A DNA stretch of 64,000 bases from Berberis thunbergii (taxonomy: Eukaryota > Streptophyta > Magnoliopsida > Ranunculales > Berberidaceae). Below are positions 41,996-53,509 of this stretch, piece after piece. The position numbers and the translations under genes were made by a program. Positions within the stretch are counted from its first letter, which is position 1. Each line of letters begins with the position of its first letter. The notes below the pieces were generated by a model. It had not been told where the DNA came from, did not search any database, and worked only from the letters and a program-made list of their open reading frames with translations. The stretch spans positions 310,001 to 374,000 of the forward strand of contig QNQO01000606.1 in the NCBI GenBank assembly GCA_003290165.1, read 5' to 3'.

Positions 41996-42964
41996 TAGTG
42001 ACGGAGCCAATATTTTTGTTGAAGAGGCAGAATGAAATCATAATTAATTTAATATAATTTAATAATTAATTAATTTAACATTAAAAATTTTAATTTGAAC
42101 AATATATAAATGACTATAAAAAACATCAGTTGCTAAACAAAACTTCATCTAATCTAATAAAAGATTTTCATTCAAAAAAATGATGAAGATCACCTTTGGA
42201 TATACAAAAATAGAATTCTATAATTTGAACTTTTACACATCTGTGTCTATGAATACCAAAAAACTTTCTCTCCCCCTCCCCAGTTAGAATAAAAAAAAAC
42301 ATTACAACTGGCTTCGACGCATTTTCATACCCTAAAATCGTTTCATGATTGCTTCATTGCCATTGTCATCAAAAACTTTCTTTTCAATATACGTAACTAA
42401 ACAATCATTCATCCAATCATTTTCCATTCGATTTCGTAATCGGCTCTTCACTATATTCATAGCAGAAAGTGCTCTCTCAACTATAGCGGTGGCAACTGAT
42501 AGGATGAGTGACAATGTTATGAGTAAATAAACCATGGGATAGACAAATTACTTCTTAGTCTCAACCATCTTCTTAGCTAAACCGTTAATTCCATTGACAT
42601 TTAAAAATTCATTGTCGGAATGCATATCAATAACATAAGTTTCCAATTGATCATGAAGTACCATGAGATTATCTAAATAATCAGCTGGATAAAATTGAGC
42701 AAGCAGAATCAACCACTGATTATCAAAAGCTGAAAAAGAATCACTTGGATTTAAACATGCCATACAAAGAAGCAATTTCGTATTCACCTCATCAAAGCAG
42801 CTATTTAGTCCTTGAAGTTGCATATCTATGCTGGTGTAGAATAACCTGGGATTTTAACTAAGTTGCACTTCATTTTCATAAGCTTGAGTGTGCAAACTAT
42901 TAGGCTTTCCTACATAAGTTTCAAGGCTTTTTTTTCCAATTACTGAACCATTCAACAACAAAAC
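41996..42964 (-). mobile_element. hAT transposon remnant (TTF/MYM-type transposase end)
   Basis: The end TAGTGACGGAGCCA at 41996-42009 matches the hAT terminal motif CAGTGGCGGAGCCA. Reading the minus strand up to 42964 gives the transposase C-terminus. The remnant ends where the LTR of element C starts (42965), so the gypsy insertion cut it. Confidence 0.6.
42332..42840 (-). pseudogene. hAT family dimerisation-domain transposase, C-terminal piece
   Basis: On the minus strand one continuous frame reads SCFDEVNTKLLLCMACLNPS, FSAFDNQWLILLAQFYPADY and VLHDQLETYVIDM, then a single in-frame TAA (42550-42548). It continues YPMVYLLITLSLILSVATAI, VERALSAMNIVKSRLRNRME and WMNDCLVTYIEKKVF. The V-A-T-A-x-V-E-R-A-x-S-A-M...R-L-R-N-R-M block is the hAT C-terminal dimerisation signature, as in plant MYM-type zinc-finger 1-like transposases. 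The N-terminal domain and the catalytic body are missing. Confidence 0.8.
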
Positions 42965-43255
42965 TGATGATACATCAAAATAGACCGATCATCACGGTCG
43001 TACACGTGGCATAGAGACCCATCACAAGGATATATCATCCAGTTTGATGGGCCAGCTCGTAAAGCCCAAGAACAACATAGCCAATTATAGAGGTATGCAA
43101 CTTTAACTGAGTTTTGTCCAAATTTACTTCTTTATTCCAACAGAGCTACTGACTTAAGCATTGGAGTGCCTTCGACCACCAAAAAGGTGGTCAATGGCAG
43201 TCTAACGATTATTTTGCAATTCAAACTCACAGGAGGACGATTTTTGGACGCATCA
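42965..43255 (+). repeat. 5' LTR of element C (291 bp)
   Basis: It starts TGATGATACATCAAAATAGA and ends GGACGCATCA, with 5-bp inverted ends. CACGTG G-box at 43003-43008. It contains the CTGACTTAAGCATTGGAGTG segment near 43150. It is only half the length of LTRs A and B, so internally deleted. Confidence 0.75.
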
Positions 43256-43359
43256 GTTTGGCGTCGTCCGTGGGAAACGATGAGTTTTCTTTATAAACAA
43301 TATACACAGTGACAAAACTCACCATAACTCGATAAAAGACCAACAAGTCGTCAAAGCAA

Positions 43360-44049
43360 ATGGCGCAGTCTACATATCCTCAACCCAGTAATGATCATGA
43401 CAACTCTCCTACTAACAACAATGCATTGGTAACAACTTACGAAGAAGAAACAGCTCGGATCATCGGACCAATAGCATCCAAGAATGCGGATCAACAACAC
43501 GCAATAGCCTAAACAACTCAAGCATCCAGCGGCGCTACCACAGACCCTCGGGTGGACTTGCTCATGGCCAAGATGAGTCACATGACAAAAATGGTGGAGA
43601 AGATCACCCAAGAGTGTTGTCAGTCAGTTGATTTTGTTCAGACACTGCCACAACAAAACTTTGTCAATCGAACTCGAGAAAGTGATGAAGTCCTAGCAGA
43701 ATCCCAATAGGGAAACTTCGAAAGCAACGAGCTCCCTCGAGGCAAAAATCCTTTGTGTGACGGGACGCTTACTTTAATCATGTTCAGGATAGGGGTAAAT
43801 GATCCCAACATATTATACGAGTTAGCGAAGCCACCATTCTCTGACGCCCTCATGAAAACGGAAATGCTGAAAAAGTTCACTCCGCCAAAGTTCGAAGTAT
43901 ACAATGGTACTACAAACCCAATGGATCACCTGAGACATTTCCACCGCATGATGGTTTCCTTTAGGGAAGGTAGCAACCAATCGAAGAAGCATCGAAATGG
44001 CAAAAGGAGTGAAAGCTACAACCAACACGACCTCAGCACGAGCAAGTAA
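43360..44049 (+). pseudogene. gag, element C
   Basis: ATG at 43360 starts MAQSTYPQPSNDHDNSPTNN. Two in-frame stops follow (near 43510 and 43708). The capsid-like part reads PNILYELAKPPFSDALMKTE, MLKKFTPPKFEVYNGTTNPM and DHLRHFHRMM, matching the F-x-x-x-x-Y-x-G-x-x-D-P-x-x-H-L block of gypsy gag. The zinc-knuckle part is not recognisable. Confidence 0.65.
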
Positions 44050-44620
44050 CGAGTGTGATGAAAACACATACAAGCCATATACAATCCTGAAAACAAATCG
44101 AGCAAATATATTGAAGCGCATAGCAAAATGGGACATCAACTAGCCGCAAAGGATGAGAAGAAACCCAAAAGGGAGATGAAAAAAACAACTATTGTTCATT
44201 CCAGTAGGATCGTGGGCATGATAACAAAGATAACTACAATCTAAAAGACAAAATCGAGCATTAGGTTCAAAAAGAACAACTCGACGATTCATCGGAATGC
44301 CAGACAAACAACTCGAATGGAAGAAGAAAATAGATAATGTTGCAGATCAAAATAACAATCCAGAGAGCTAATATACACCTCACATTGCATAGCAGGAAAA
44401 AGCAAAGCACACTCAAACCGATTTATATCTTAACAAGGATACTGACGAAACAAAACAAGTCATTTTATGAATGCAAAAAACATGGAGAAGTTTGCATCAA
44501 CCAACTAATTATTATGCACTGGACACCCTCACAACATCTCTACCATTGCCCTCAATCAGTTCCATAAAACAATCATATTTTAGAATGTAAACTAATATTT
44601 TGAGGTGGAAGCCTACTTAA

Positions 44621-46514
44621 CGTAAAAGTACTAGTTTTTTTAAGTCAAACTCTGTCAAATCAAAATCGATTGAAAGTTCGGGCTCTTTGCTTAAATGTGC
44701 ATTAAAATGTCTATTTGTTTCTTTGAAAAATATTATTTAAAATATTTACATGTTTTATTACAAAATATACATATTTTGGATTTTAAGTGTTTGTATTGAT
44801 TGTTGGTTTTGTTAGAAAGATCTTCAAAATTGCATTTTAATGATACCAACTTTACCAAAATTCGACTATTACGTAGATAGTTATGACAACTTTCATTTTG
44901 AGAAAAGGAAACCACAATATTTTTCTCTTCGTCACATGTACATTCCACCAACTTTTTTCACAATTTTTTCAAACTTTTTGCCCTTCTACATGTTTACATT
45001 TACAATCAAAGGGGTTGTGTTACAATTTTGTTTTCAACATAATTTTCAGGTTTTGAAAATGCCCTCCCAACAATATTTACAATGAAAATCAAAATGAAGT
45101 AAAAGTGACAAAGGATGTTTGTATCTTATTAATTTTTTTTACACTTTTGCACTCCCAAATTAAGATTATTTAGAATCAAACTCAACCTCTTTTAATATTG
45201 ATTAATTATACCTAAGTCCCTAACATAATTTATTTGGAGTCATTCAACCATTATAAAAAGGCTCTTACATCTAACTTTTGGATTTTTTTCATTTTGGCCT
45301 TCCACATTTCATAACTTTTACAATCCAAACAAGCACCTCTTAATCATTGATATATTATATCTAAGCCCCTAACATAAATTATTTTTGCCATATAACTAAA
45401 TTTTTCATTTTTCATTTTTCATTCATATTTCATACTTTTACAATAAAAACCAGTATCTCTATAACATTGATTAGTTTTACTTAAGCCCATAATATAATAA
45501 TTTATTTGAAGTCCTCTAATTATTTATAAATTATAAATAGGCCCTAAAAACCAAAAAGTACTAAGTGGACACGTAGAGCGCATCCACCCCTAGTATATAT
45601 AAAAAGGGGAGTACACCAAAAAAATATGTGTCACTCTTCTAGCCTCTTATTGATGAGGTAGCACCCTTTAAAATTCATGAATATAAATAAATAAATAAAA
45701 TCAAGAAAAAAATTTAAAAGTTCCCTTGTAACTATGGATCGAGTTTCTCTCTCATGAAATAAGGAAAAGATTTTGGAGAATTTTCTCTAATGGCCTTTTA
45801 ATAGAGTGTACATCTGGGGCCTGCTATCTCATGGCCTTTTAATAGAGTGTACATCTGGGGCCTGATATCTCTAAAGGAAAAGATTTTGGAGAATTTTCTC
45901 TAATAGAGTGTACATCTGGGGCCTGATATCTCATGGCCTTTTAAAACATTTCTTATCGGGAGCCCTTAATTATCTACTCTCGCAGAATCGAGAGAAGACT
46001 TGACATAATTAGCTCTAATGGCATATTGGTGGTCTCGAATATATTTCAAATTTTGGATGAAATCTTAACATAGTTGTCAACAACATACTGTTGAATTAGT
46101 TGACCACCTTTGAATAATAGTGAATCGTGATCTCCCCGAATCTATGAGAAAAGTTTACTATATAAATACAAATAAAAAGAAAAAAATTGAAACTATTTAG
46201 CAATGTGATTTTGGGCTGGAAGAAATTATCACCTGAAACGTGTAAGCATCAAAATTTTGACAATTGATTCTTTGTGAAAAATCATCAAATACATGCAAGT
46301 CCCAACCGCAATTTTCATATGGATGCAAGAAAGGACATTGCAAAGGATCATAAAAATCTATAGTATCTGGGACATTAAGTAGTACTCCAGTTTTTGTCTC
46401 CACAACTATATCCCTCTCATTTCCATCGGTTAGTCTTCACCGCCAACTACAATATCAACTACTTATGAAACCATAGCCATATTTTATTATATTGGCGAGA
46501 ATGTCGATCTTATA
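44621..46514. other. AT-rich spacer
   Basis: AT-rich sequence with no recognised gene. A TATA-like TATATATAAAAAGGGG at about 45594-45608 is the only promoter-like string. The tandem repeats near 45.8 kb are listed separately. Confidence 0.4.
45766..45945. repeat. nested short tandem repeats
   Basis: ATGGCCTTTTAATAGAGTGT followed by ACATCTGGGGCCTG(C/A)TATCTC occurs three times in part or whole, and AGATTTTGGAGAATTTTCTC occurs twice. The layout indicates successive local duplications of about 43 and 110 bp. Confidence 0.75.
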
Positions 46515-46831
46515 TGATGATTCATTAAACCGTTCTCTGATCAGCACCATACACGTGTCATGATAATTTTGTCAAACATAACATAGTAGGCCTAACTGCA
46601 CGCTCAATCCAGCAAGGCCCAGACAACATTAAGCTTACTATTGGTAGGATCCAGAAGGTTGGACCAAAATTGCAACGTGTCACTAAGCCCACATGTCACG
46701 CGGTCTAGCCCTAATAAGGCAAGTATCTAGAGGATCGACCCAAGATGGACATGCCAACAATACTTTAGTTCCGACTAGGAAACAAATATTAAAGTATAAG
46801 TCGAACAAGAAAACTTCCTTGCATGGACAAC
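46515..46831 (+). repeat. gypsy LTR 5' fragment, cut at 46831
   Basis: Starts TGATGATTCATTAAACCGTT and matches the LTR at 57705 for about 317 bp (G-box CACGTG 46552-46557; GCACGCTCAATCCAGCAAGG). It stops abruptly at a CACTA-type end. Confidence 0.7.
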
Positions 46832-47080
46832 CATTATAAGAAAATTAGCCTTTTACAGCATTGCAAGAATGCTATGAAAGAGGTACAATAACATTTATTG
46901 CAAGTCATAATACCCCATGTTATCTTTTTGACATAACACTATGAAAGGTTATCCCAACATAGCATTTAGGAATGCTATGATGAATGTCATGGATATATTA
47001 TCGATCATAGCATTTGGTAACGTCATAGTTGTATTAAATACTTCCGTCAAAATTATTTCTATTAACAGAGATTATGTACA
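46832..47080 (+). mobile_element. CACTA-type transposon terminus
   Basis: Starts CATTATAAGAAAATTAGCCT (CACTA consensus with one change) with subterminal AGCATT/AATGCTATG motifs in both orientations up to about 47025. It interrupts the LTR to its left. The matching right end was not found before 50036. Confidence 0.45.
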
Positions 47081-47324
47081 AATCATCGTTAGTTACAAAA
47101 CATTAGAACACTTTATATAAAAAGAAAAAAATCATGTGATAGGCCAGCATGGCAGAATCCATCCCAAACACATTGAACCTTTTCCAAGAGCTTAAAAAAT
47201 TTATTCAAACTCTAAAAAACTATCCCAATCTTCAATACCCTTCTGGTGCCAAAAGAAATATTTTTGTTGTATACAAACTCAGTTATTAATTTGATTGCAG
47301 ATATCATAAAATTGTACTATCATA

Positions 47325-47640
47325 TTATGAACACAAAAATCCCCTTACTGGGTGACCCAACAAAGCACGAAAGCTTCTGAAAAAATGGATTCCTCTCCAA
47401 AGAATGCAAGTTTCAGCCCCTGCAAAGCTGAACTCTTCATACCCTGTAATGCAAACTGGACACTCCAGTAGTTCATGAGCATTGTTAACAACAGTTGCAT
47501 TGGTTTGAGACAAAGCTGAGGGGATTCACTTTTAACATTCTCACTGACTTTTGGAAATCTTCCTTATGAGGAGTATCAAATACTGCAGACTTAATTCGCA
47601 AGTCATCCAAATAGCTATTTCTAGATACCTTCATTGGTAG
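47325..47640 (-). pseudogene. SINA/SINAT-like RING E3 ligase fragment
   Basis: On the minus strand the frame reads SALSQTNATVVNNAHELLEC, then PVC. The H-E-L-L-E-C-P-V-C string is the start of the SINAT RING finger (normally followed by TNSMYPPIHQC). Here it runs instead into ITGYEEFSFAG, perhaps intron after ATTACAGG. A stop precedes the N-terminal part. Only the first two RING cysteines are present, so this is a fragment. The identification rests on one short motif. Confidence 0.38.
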
Positions 47641-49582
47641 TCGCTAGCTGTTCAACAAAAGATGTAAACAAGGTCCATCAGTTTATGGTGAATGGTTGTA
47701 TTATTAAAACTCGTGTAATCTAAACATGATAAACGTACGCATTTGTTTCATGGAAATATTTCAAACTGATTCTAACATTCATATGATCGAAGTTGCTAAT
47801 ACATTACATACTACAAAATGTTTCCATTGGCCATGTACACTGAAGTCCTAAAAACATTATAATCATCCTTTAAGTTGGTCAAATTTCACATAACAGTAAT
47901 ATGGCTACCTGCCTCGCCATCATATGTAGATTATCATTTCAATTGGAATAAATGATGTGACGATCAGACAACAGAATAATTAGAGGCGCGCAGAAATCAG
48001 TAAAAGGAAAAATTAACGAGTTAAACAAGTTGTAAACATTCGAACTGCAGGGATAAATTGAGCCTGGGGGTTGAAATCAATTGCACTCTTCAACAGCAAG
48101 TCCCATATGTTCACTAATCCAGTCCTCCCCTCCCCCTTCCAAAATTCCCCATCAAGTATGCCTACAGTGCCTAGGTTTCAGTGAATGCAACCAATTATGT
48201 CCATGTGTATACTGAAATTTGTCACATTTTACATATAGGAATGATATTGCGAAACCAAAATACTGAAATGAAATTTCTGTTAGACTAATTTCAGGTAGCC
48301 TAAAACAATGAAAATTATAAGTTTGAACCTACACATGCACAGATTCATACTGAAAACCTATCCAGACATTAAATACATTAAACTTAGTCCTTAAACTGAG
48401 TTCAGAGTCTGTGAAGCAACATACGAATTCCACCTAAAACGCATAGAAAACAAGATACCCTATACCCTATAATGAATCGAACCAAAACCCTCAAAAACAA
48501 GATATTGACTTAATTGCATCAAACTCCATAAAAATGCAATCTTGAAAGAAAATCAATACAATTATGCAGTAAAATAGGTCAACTTCACACAAAACCTTTG
48601 AATACTAGAACACGTTATACATAGTTAAGAAGAAAGGAAAAGATATGGACTTTTCACATACCTTTACGATAAACTGCTTCCTGAAGATCTTTCACAGTAG
48701 CTTTCAAAACACCCCAAAGCAAACCATTTGAGATCATATATATGTATATGTGTCAAATTATTTCAACAATTTCATATCCCGTGAAGAAAATCAACCAAGA
48801 AACAGATGCAATTCAAGAGTAAAGAAAAATCAAGGAAAACAATAACACTCTAAAATTATTCTCAGTTGAAGCAGGGCAGCAAGATCTCAGGGAATATAAA
48901 TCCTGGAAGTCAACTTCGCCTTATTATGAACGCCCATTCTGCACATAAAATTTTTAGACCATAAAATTATTCTCAGTTGAAACAGGGCAGCAAGATCATC
49001 CATCACAAAATCCTAATTTTTAGACCATAAAATTTTCGAAAATATACAACCCCAATCATTCTAGTCACCAGATTGTCAGATTCACTTAAATGAAATGCAA
49101 GTATGTAACTCATCCTTCATCCTACAAAGCATCGACAAACACGAACTAATCAAAACCAGATACTTAGATCAAATTCACTCTCACTCACCAATCAAAATCC
49201 TCTAAAATTGCGACGGATTAGAATAAATGTCAACAAATCCAACAAGCAACTCAACCAAAAACAGTGCAATATACATCAAAATACGCAAATCAAACAACTA
49301 AGAGATAAACATATCATCGAAACACGCAGATTAAACAAGATCAACAAATAAACTACCATTCACAACATCGAGAAACCTAACATGAATCACTGAAACAGAC
49401 CTTGGATCTATAGACCTGGTTCTGAATCAAATTGTCACAGAACTGAAGAAAAATACATGCCCCTTAAAACAATAATGAAAATTAACCCAAATGCAGAAGT
49501 TATTACATTTATATGCAAACTGCGAAACTTTAACCTAAAAAATTCGCAAGAAAAACAAAGAGAGAGAGAAAGGGAAGCTGAC
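47641..49582. other. between the SINA-like and PP2A fragments
   Basis: AT-rich sequence with intron-like composition. A minus-strand segment at about 48735-48663 ends in an exon-like edge (KATVKDLQEAVYRK then GTATGTG), of unknown origin. Nothing else is recognised. Confidence 0.35.
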
Positions 49583-49851
49583 CTTCATAATCGCCCATGA
49601 ATAGATAATTGGTATTGGGAGCCTTTCCGCCAATGCAAAAGATCTCGATGAGATCATGGAACTGTCCATGAATACCTCCACCAACAGTAACTGGGCACTT
49701 GACCGGCTGAACATTCCACTCCTCCACTAACACCGCTTTCGCCAGCTCACACAAACCCTTCACATCCGATAGATTATCCAAGCGGCTTGCATTCCATCAG
49801 ATGCTCGATCTGACGGTCCAGACCTGCGTGAGGAGAAGAAGCAGCCATCAT
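49583..49851 (-). pseudogene. PP2A catalytic subunit exon 1 fragment
   Basis: PP2A catalytic subunit is the core serine/threonine phosphatase of the cytosol and nucleus. The minus-strand ATG at 49851 gives [20 protein letters not shown], then CKPLG and an early stop. A small insertion shifts the frame, after which it reads [40 protein letters not shown] and [11 protein letters not shown] before a GT donor at 49582. GDIHG has become GGIHG, which removes a metal-binding Asp. None of the later phosphatase motifs (GDxVDRG, GNHE) is found downstream. The sequence on its 5' side (49852-50035) looks like the original leader. Confidence 0.8.
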
Positions 49852-50049
49852 GATTCGTTCGTGGGTGAGTTCTGAGCACAATTCAATCAGATCAATTTAT
49901 TGATCAAACTGGAGAACCATCTGAAGTAGGAGATCAGATGGAGAAATTAGGTTATTCTTCAAGAGATTAACTGAGAGAGAAATAGAGCCGAGAAAGAGAA
50001 CCAAATTAGAAATCAACGAAAGAATCAACTCTAAATTTGAGGCGAAACG

Positions 50050-51280
50050 AACCCTATTCCCATTCCTTGAAATGGTTAAATCGGAGAATAAACTACGCCA
50101 AAGGTCTAGTCAGACAAGACCTCTCGTACTATAAAAGTGAGATAAAGGTCAATGAACAAGGACTATCATCCTGTAAGAGCAGACAGACACGTCTCGCACA
50201 AGCTCATCCGGCAAGAGACCACAAATACAGACGTATTGTTCAATCTCATTGTCTCTCTATTCATGGATCATATCATGGATGAACTATTATCGAAGAAGTA
50301 CACCCCACTAAAGCTGGAGTTTTACGACGGAACTGGAGACCCGTCCGATCACCTACATCACTTCCAACATATAATGGCACTCAAAGAAGGGTCTGATGCG
50401 ATAATGTGTCGATCATTCCCTACCAACTTGAAGAAATTAGCGTTAACTTGGTTCCACAACCTCCCTTCGAAGTCCATCGACTCATTCGGACATTGGCAAC
50501 GGCTTTCCTCACGCGCTTTGTGAGCAGCCAACAAATCAAGAAGGGCTTGCACTATCTACTGACCCTAAAACAGAAGCGGAACGAGATACCTCACGTGCTT
50601 TAATGATGGATTGACTTTCATCGACAGCGGTAAGGAGAGGAAAGTTCTACGACTTCCTTACTCTGGACCCCAAACGATGTGGCAGACCTGCTGAAGGATA
50701 CCCAGACATACATCACTCTAGACAAGATTTTGACAGCCAAGAAGGAGGAAAAATCTGATAAAAACCCTTGTCCCCTGGGATAATAAAGAGGGGAAGAAAA
50801 AGGAGGACGACGACAGGAACAAGAGGAAGCGCAATGACAGTAAGACTGACTATAGCCGCACAAGGCAGGACAAGGCCTCCAGTTATGTCGAGTCCAAATC
50901 CGCCACCCTTGTCAACATCAGTATGTCCGGCATCTTCGATTCTATAAAGAATTGGAAATAACTGAAATGGCCCCCAAGCAGCAAGGAGACCCCACTCGAT
51001 GAGACAATAACAAATATTGTGCCTTCCATAAGGAGGGTGGACACGATACTGAGGACTGCAGAAATCTCATAGGAGAAGTTGAGTATTGGATCAAGAAAGG
51101 CAACCTCAAGGAGTTCTTGAGATCGGATAGAAGGTAGAACCAAGCAAAGGAAATGGAGGACGTTGTAAAGAAGATCGAAAAGGAAGCTCTTGACATCATT
51201 TATGTCCTTCATGGGGTTAGTCTCGAGGGAGAGCAATCCAATAGGTCCCACAAGAGGACGCTAATTGAGATGCAGACGCC
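50050..51280 (+). pseudogene. gag with zinc knuckle, pol-less element
   Basis: Capsid-like domain in shifted frames: SLFMDHIMDELLSKKYTPLK, LEFYDGTGDPSDHLHHFQHI, CRSFPTNLKKLALTWFHNLP, then LTRFVSSQQIKKGLHYLLTL and the Lys/Asp/Arg-rich linker. A zinc knuckle follows at about 51013-51070 (CAFHKEGGHDTEDCRNL, C-x2-H-x4-H-x4-C-like as in plant gypsy gag), then EVEYWIKKGNLKEFL. Frameshifts near 50520 and 50630 break it. Confidence 0.75.
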
Positions 51281-51379
51281 ACTCTAGTGCAAGGATCGAC
51301 AAGTGCAACATGCACGAGTTCAGAGCCCAATCCCACCATGATGTTTACTGATAGGGATCTCCTGGGTGCACATTCTCCT

Positions 51380-51790
51380 CACAATTACGCCCTGGTCATA
51401 TTCATCCTCATTGTGAAGTGGGAGGTGAAAAAGGCCTTTGTGGATACAGGAAGCTCACTTAATGTCATGTTTCTCAATGCATTTCGAAACATGCAACTCT
51501 TGGAGAAAGACTTAACCCCCGCCACTCACCCCATGGTCGGATTCAATGGAGAGAAATGCTTCCCCATATAGAAGATCAATCTAATGGTGGTGGTAGGCGA
51601 GCCACAATTGCTGAAGTTCCTTGTCCAAGTCTTTATGGTGGATGACGCTCCGTTCACCTACAACATTATTCTGGGAAAGCCTTGGTTTCATCATATGAAG
51701 GCAGTAGTTTTCACTCTGCACCAATGCATCAAATACATATCCAACCAAGCCGAATGAAATATTCGAGGAGATTAGCCAGCGGCAAGAGAC
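51380..51790 (+). pseudogene. aspartic protease, pol-less element
   Basis: KKAFVDTGSSLNVMFLNAFR keeps the DTGS active site intact (51443-51454), unlike copies A and B. HPMVGFNGEKCFPI ends in a stop, then resumes VEVMVDDAPFTYNIILGKPW-like sequence (51635-51690). One stop and one shift are enough to inactivate it. Confidence 0.75.
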
Positions 51791-51929
51791 TGCCATTATG
51801 CAGCTCTGAAATAATTGAATTGCCACCAGTTGCAGCTCGAGTCCGCAGAACAAACATGTCAGGCACTAGGCCTAGACAAAATATGATAATCAATCTGTTC
51901 GGATAAAGATAAAGACCCGACAACCAAAG

Positions 51930-53290
51930 TACAACTATGCGGAGAGCCATAATTTAGAGCTGGAGGCCCAGTCCAGACCAACATAGAGCAATTAACGATA
52001 CTTCAGCAAACGAACGCCTACTCCAAGAGCTGATAATCAGCAAGGAACCGCCCGCCAACATGAAGTCCACTCTTTAGTAGCTTCATTAGGTTTGGCAAAG
52101 CAGAACACTTCGCTAGAGGGATTATGCAATCTGAGCCAAGACCATGTGCGCCTCTTTCAAGGTCATGTTGGCTTAGTCCTCGCTCTAAATTAAATTATTT
52201 TTTTGCTTTGATTCGGTTTTATTTTTTGTTTTTTTCAATTTAGGAGAATTGTTCGTACCAGAGATATTCCAGAAATAAAATAGATTTTATTGATTGCAAT
52301 GAAAGTTATTACAAAGCTTGTTGACCAACTAATACAGAAGTTTATACACTACAAGTATCTAAGTCAAATGCAAATTTGCATATGCTAACACATACGCCGA
52401 AACATCCCCTCCACCAGTGTGCCTCTAGAAGAGAAGGTGGTGAAAGTAAAGTACTTAAATAAGGTTGCAAGCACTCGTTCAACTCTTTGCTCCGTCGAAT
52501 CACCTCGCAATGATGATTTGAAAATGACAACATGAGCCTCGAAACGAAATACAAACACCTTTTCCCTTTCAATCTGCATTGCAAAGAGAATTTGGAACTA
52601 GAGCAGAAGAAGGCATAGAAGGATGACCCTCAAGAGAGGAGCACCTAGGATGTTGTTGAGTTAACGTCCCTGGAAAGAAGGTTGCATTCATCAGAGCTCC
52701 ACTCCGCCAACCTACCTTATGGCTGTGGCATCACGCGAAAAGCCCAGTAGATACTGTCGGAACAGGCGCCCCAAAACTAACTACAGTCATAATCTCTCAA
52801 ACTAGATGGCGCAATGAGCCGTAGGGGCACCGAAAAATGGAAGACAGACTTGACCCCTGAGGGGAAGTCCATAACTCTTATTCTCAATGTAAAAAAATAT
52901 TACAAGATCTTATGGATTCATTTGGATGGCCACCAAGATCAGGTGACATCACATAATAGCAAGTCTTATTAAGACTCATGGCTGCAAATGTCAAAACATT
53001 TGAAGACTCCAGTAATAGAGATCTTCCCTCAGCCTTTGGAAACCCAAGCATATTATTTGGTAAGATACATTTGATCAACATACTCTATAACGCTCATTGC
53101 AATGCTTGTGATAGAAAACGACTAGCCTATATATATAGGTGAGGCGATTTTGCGAAGCAATGTCAGCCAACAGTTACGTCAACATTAAATGTCATATGGA
53201 AAACAGGGAAACGACGGTTCCAATTGCAACTGCACGAGTCCACATTCATCGAATTAATGACCCTGCACGCAACCCCATTAATTGGGGGGT
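51930..53290 (+). other. 3' non-coding region, pol-less element
   Basis: Matches 14400-15555 of element A, for example TTTATACACTACAAGTATCT and CCACATTCATCGAATTAATG. This places a deletion of about 5 kb (all of pol) between the protease end and this block. Confidence 0.6.
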
Positions 53291-53509
53291 AATCGATACT
53301 GAATTGTCTCGCAACCTGCACTGTACATGTGGCACACTAATCTACAAAGATTTTTTTCTCTCTCTCACATGCAAAGGCATAGACAATAGAGGCTTTGGGC
53401 GCCCATGGAATAAGGAGCACACCTACAACAAATTCAAGGCGATCGATCGATCTGGCTCCTGAATTAGACTGCTAGGCAAATTAAGTAAGTCAAGGCACCC
53501 AAGTCAGAC

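Larger units (their letters stand above)
42965..44620 (+). mobile_element. Ty3/gypsy element C (5' part only), inserted in the hAT remnant
   Basis: A 5' LTR (42965-43255), primer-site motif (43256-), and gag remnant (43360-44049) are followed by decayed internal sequence to about 44620. pol and the 3' LTR are absent. Confidence 0.75.
50036..53461 (+). mobile_element. pol-less gypsy element: gag, protease, 3' region, LTR remnant
   Basis: gag and protease are followed directly by 3' sequence like that of element A (51930-53290). RT, RNase H and integrase are missing. A purine tract (TTGGGGGGTAATCG) at 53284 precedes a diverged LTR start (about 53295-53461, TGTACATGTGGCAC in G-box position). 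The 5' LTR is absent. The LTR fragment at 46515 could be its remainder, displaced by the CACTA insertion. Confidence 0.65.
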
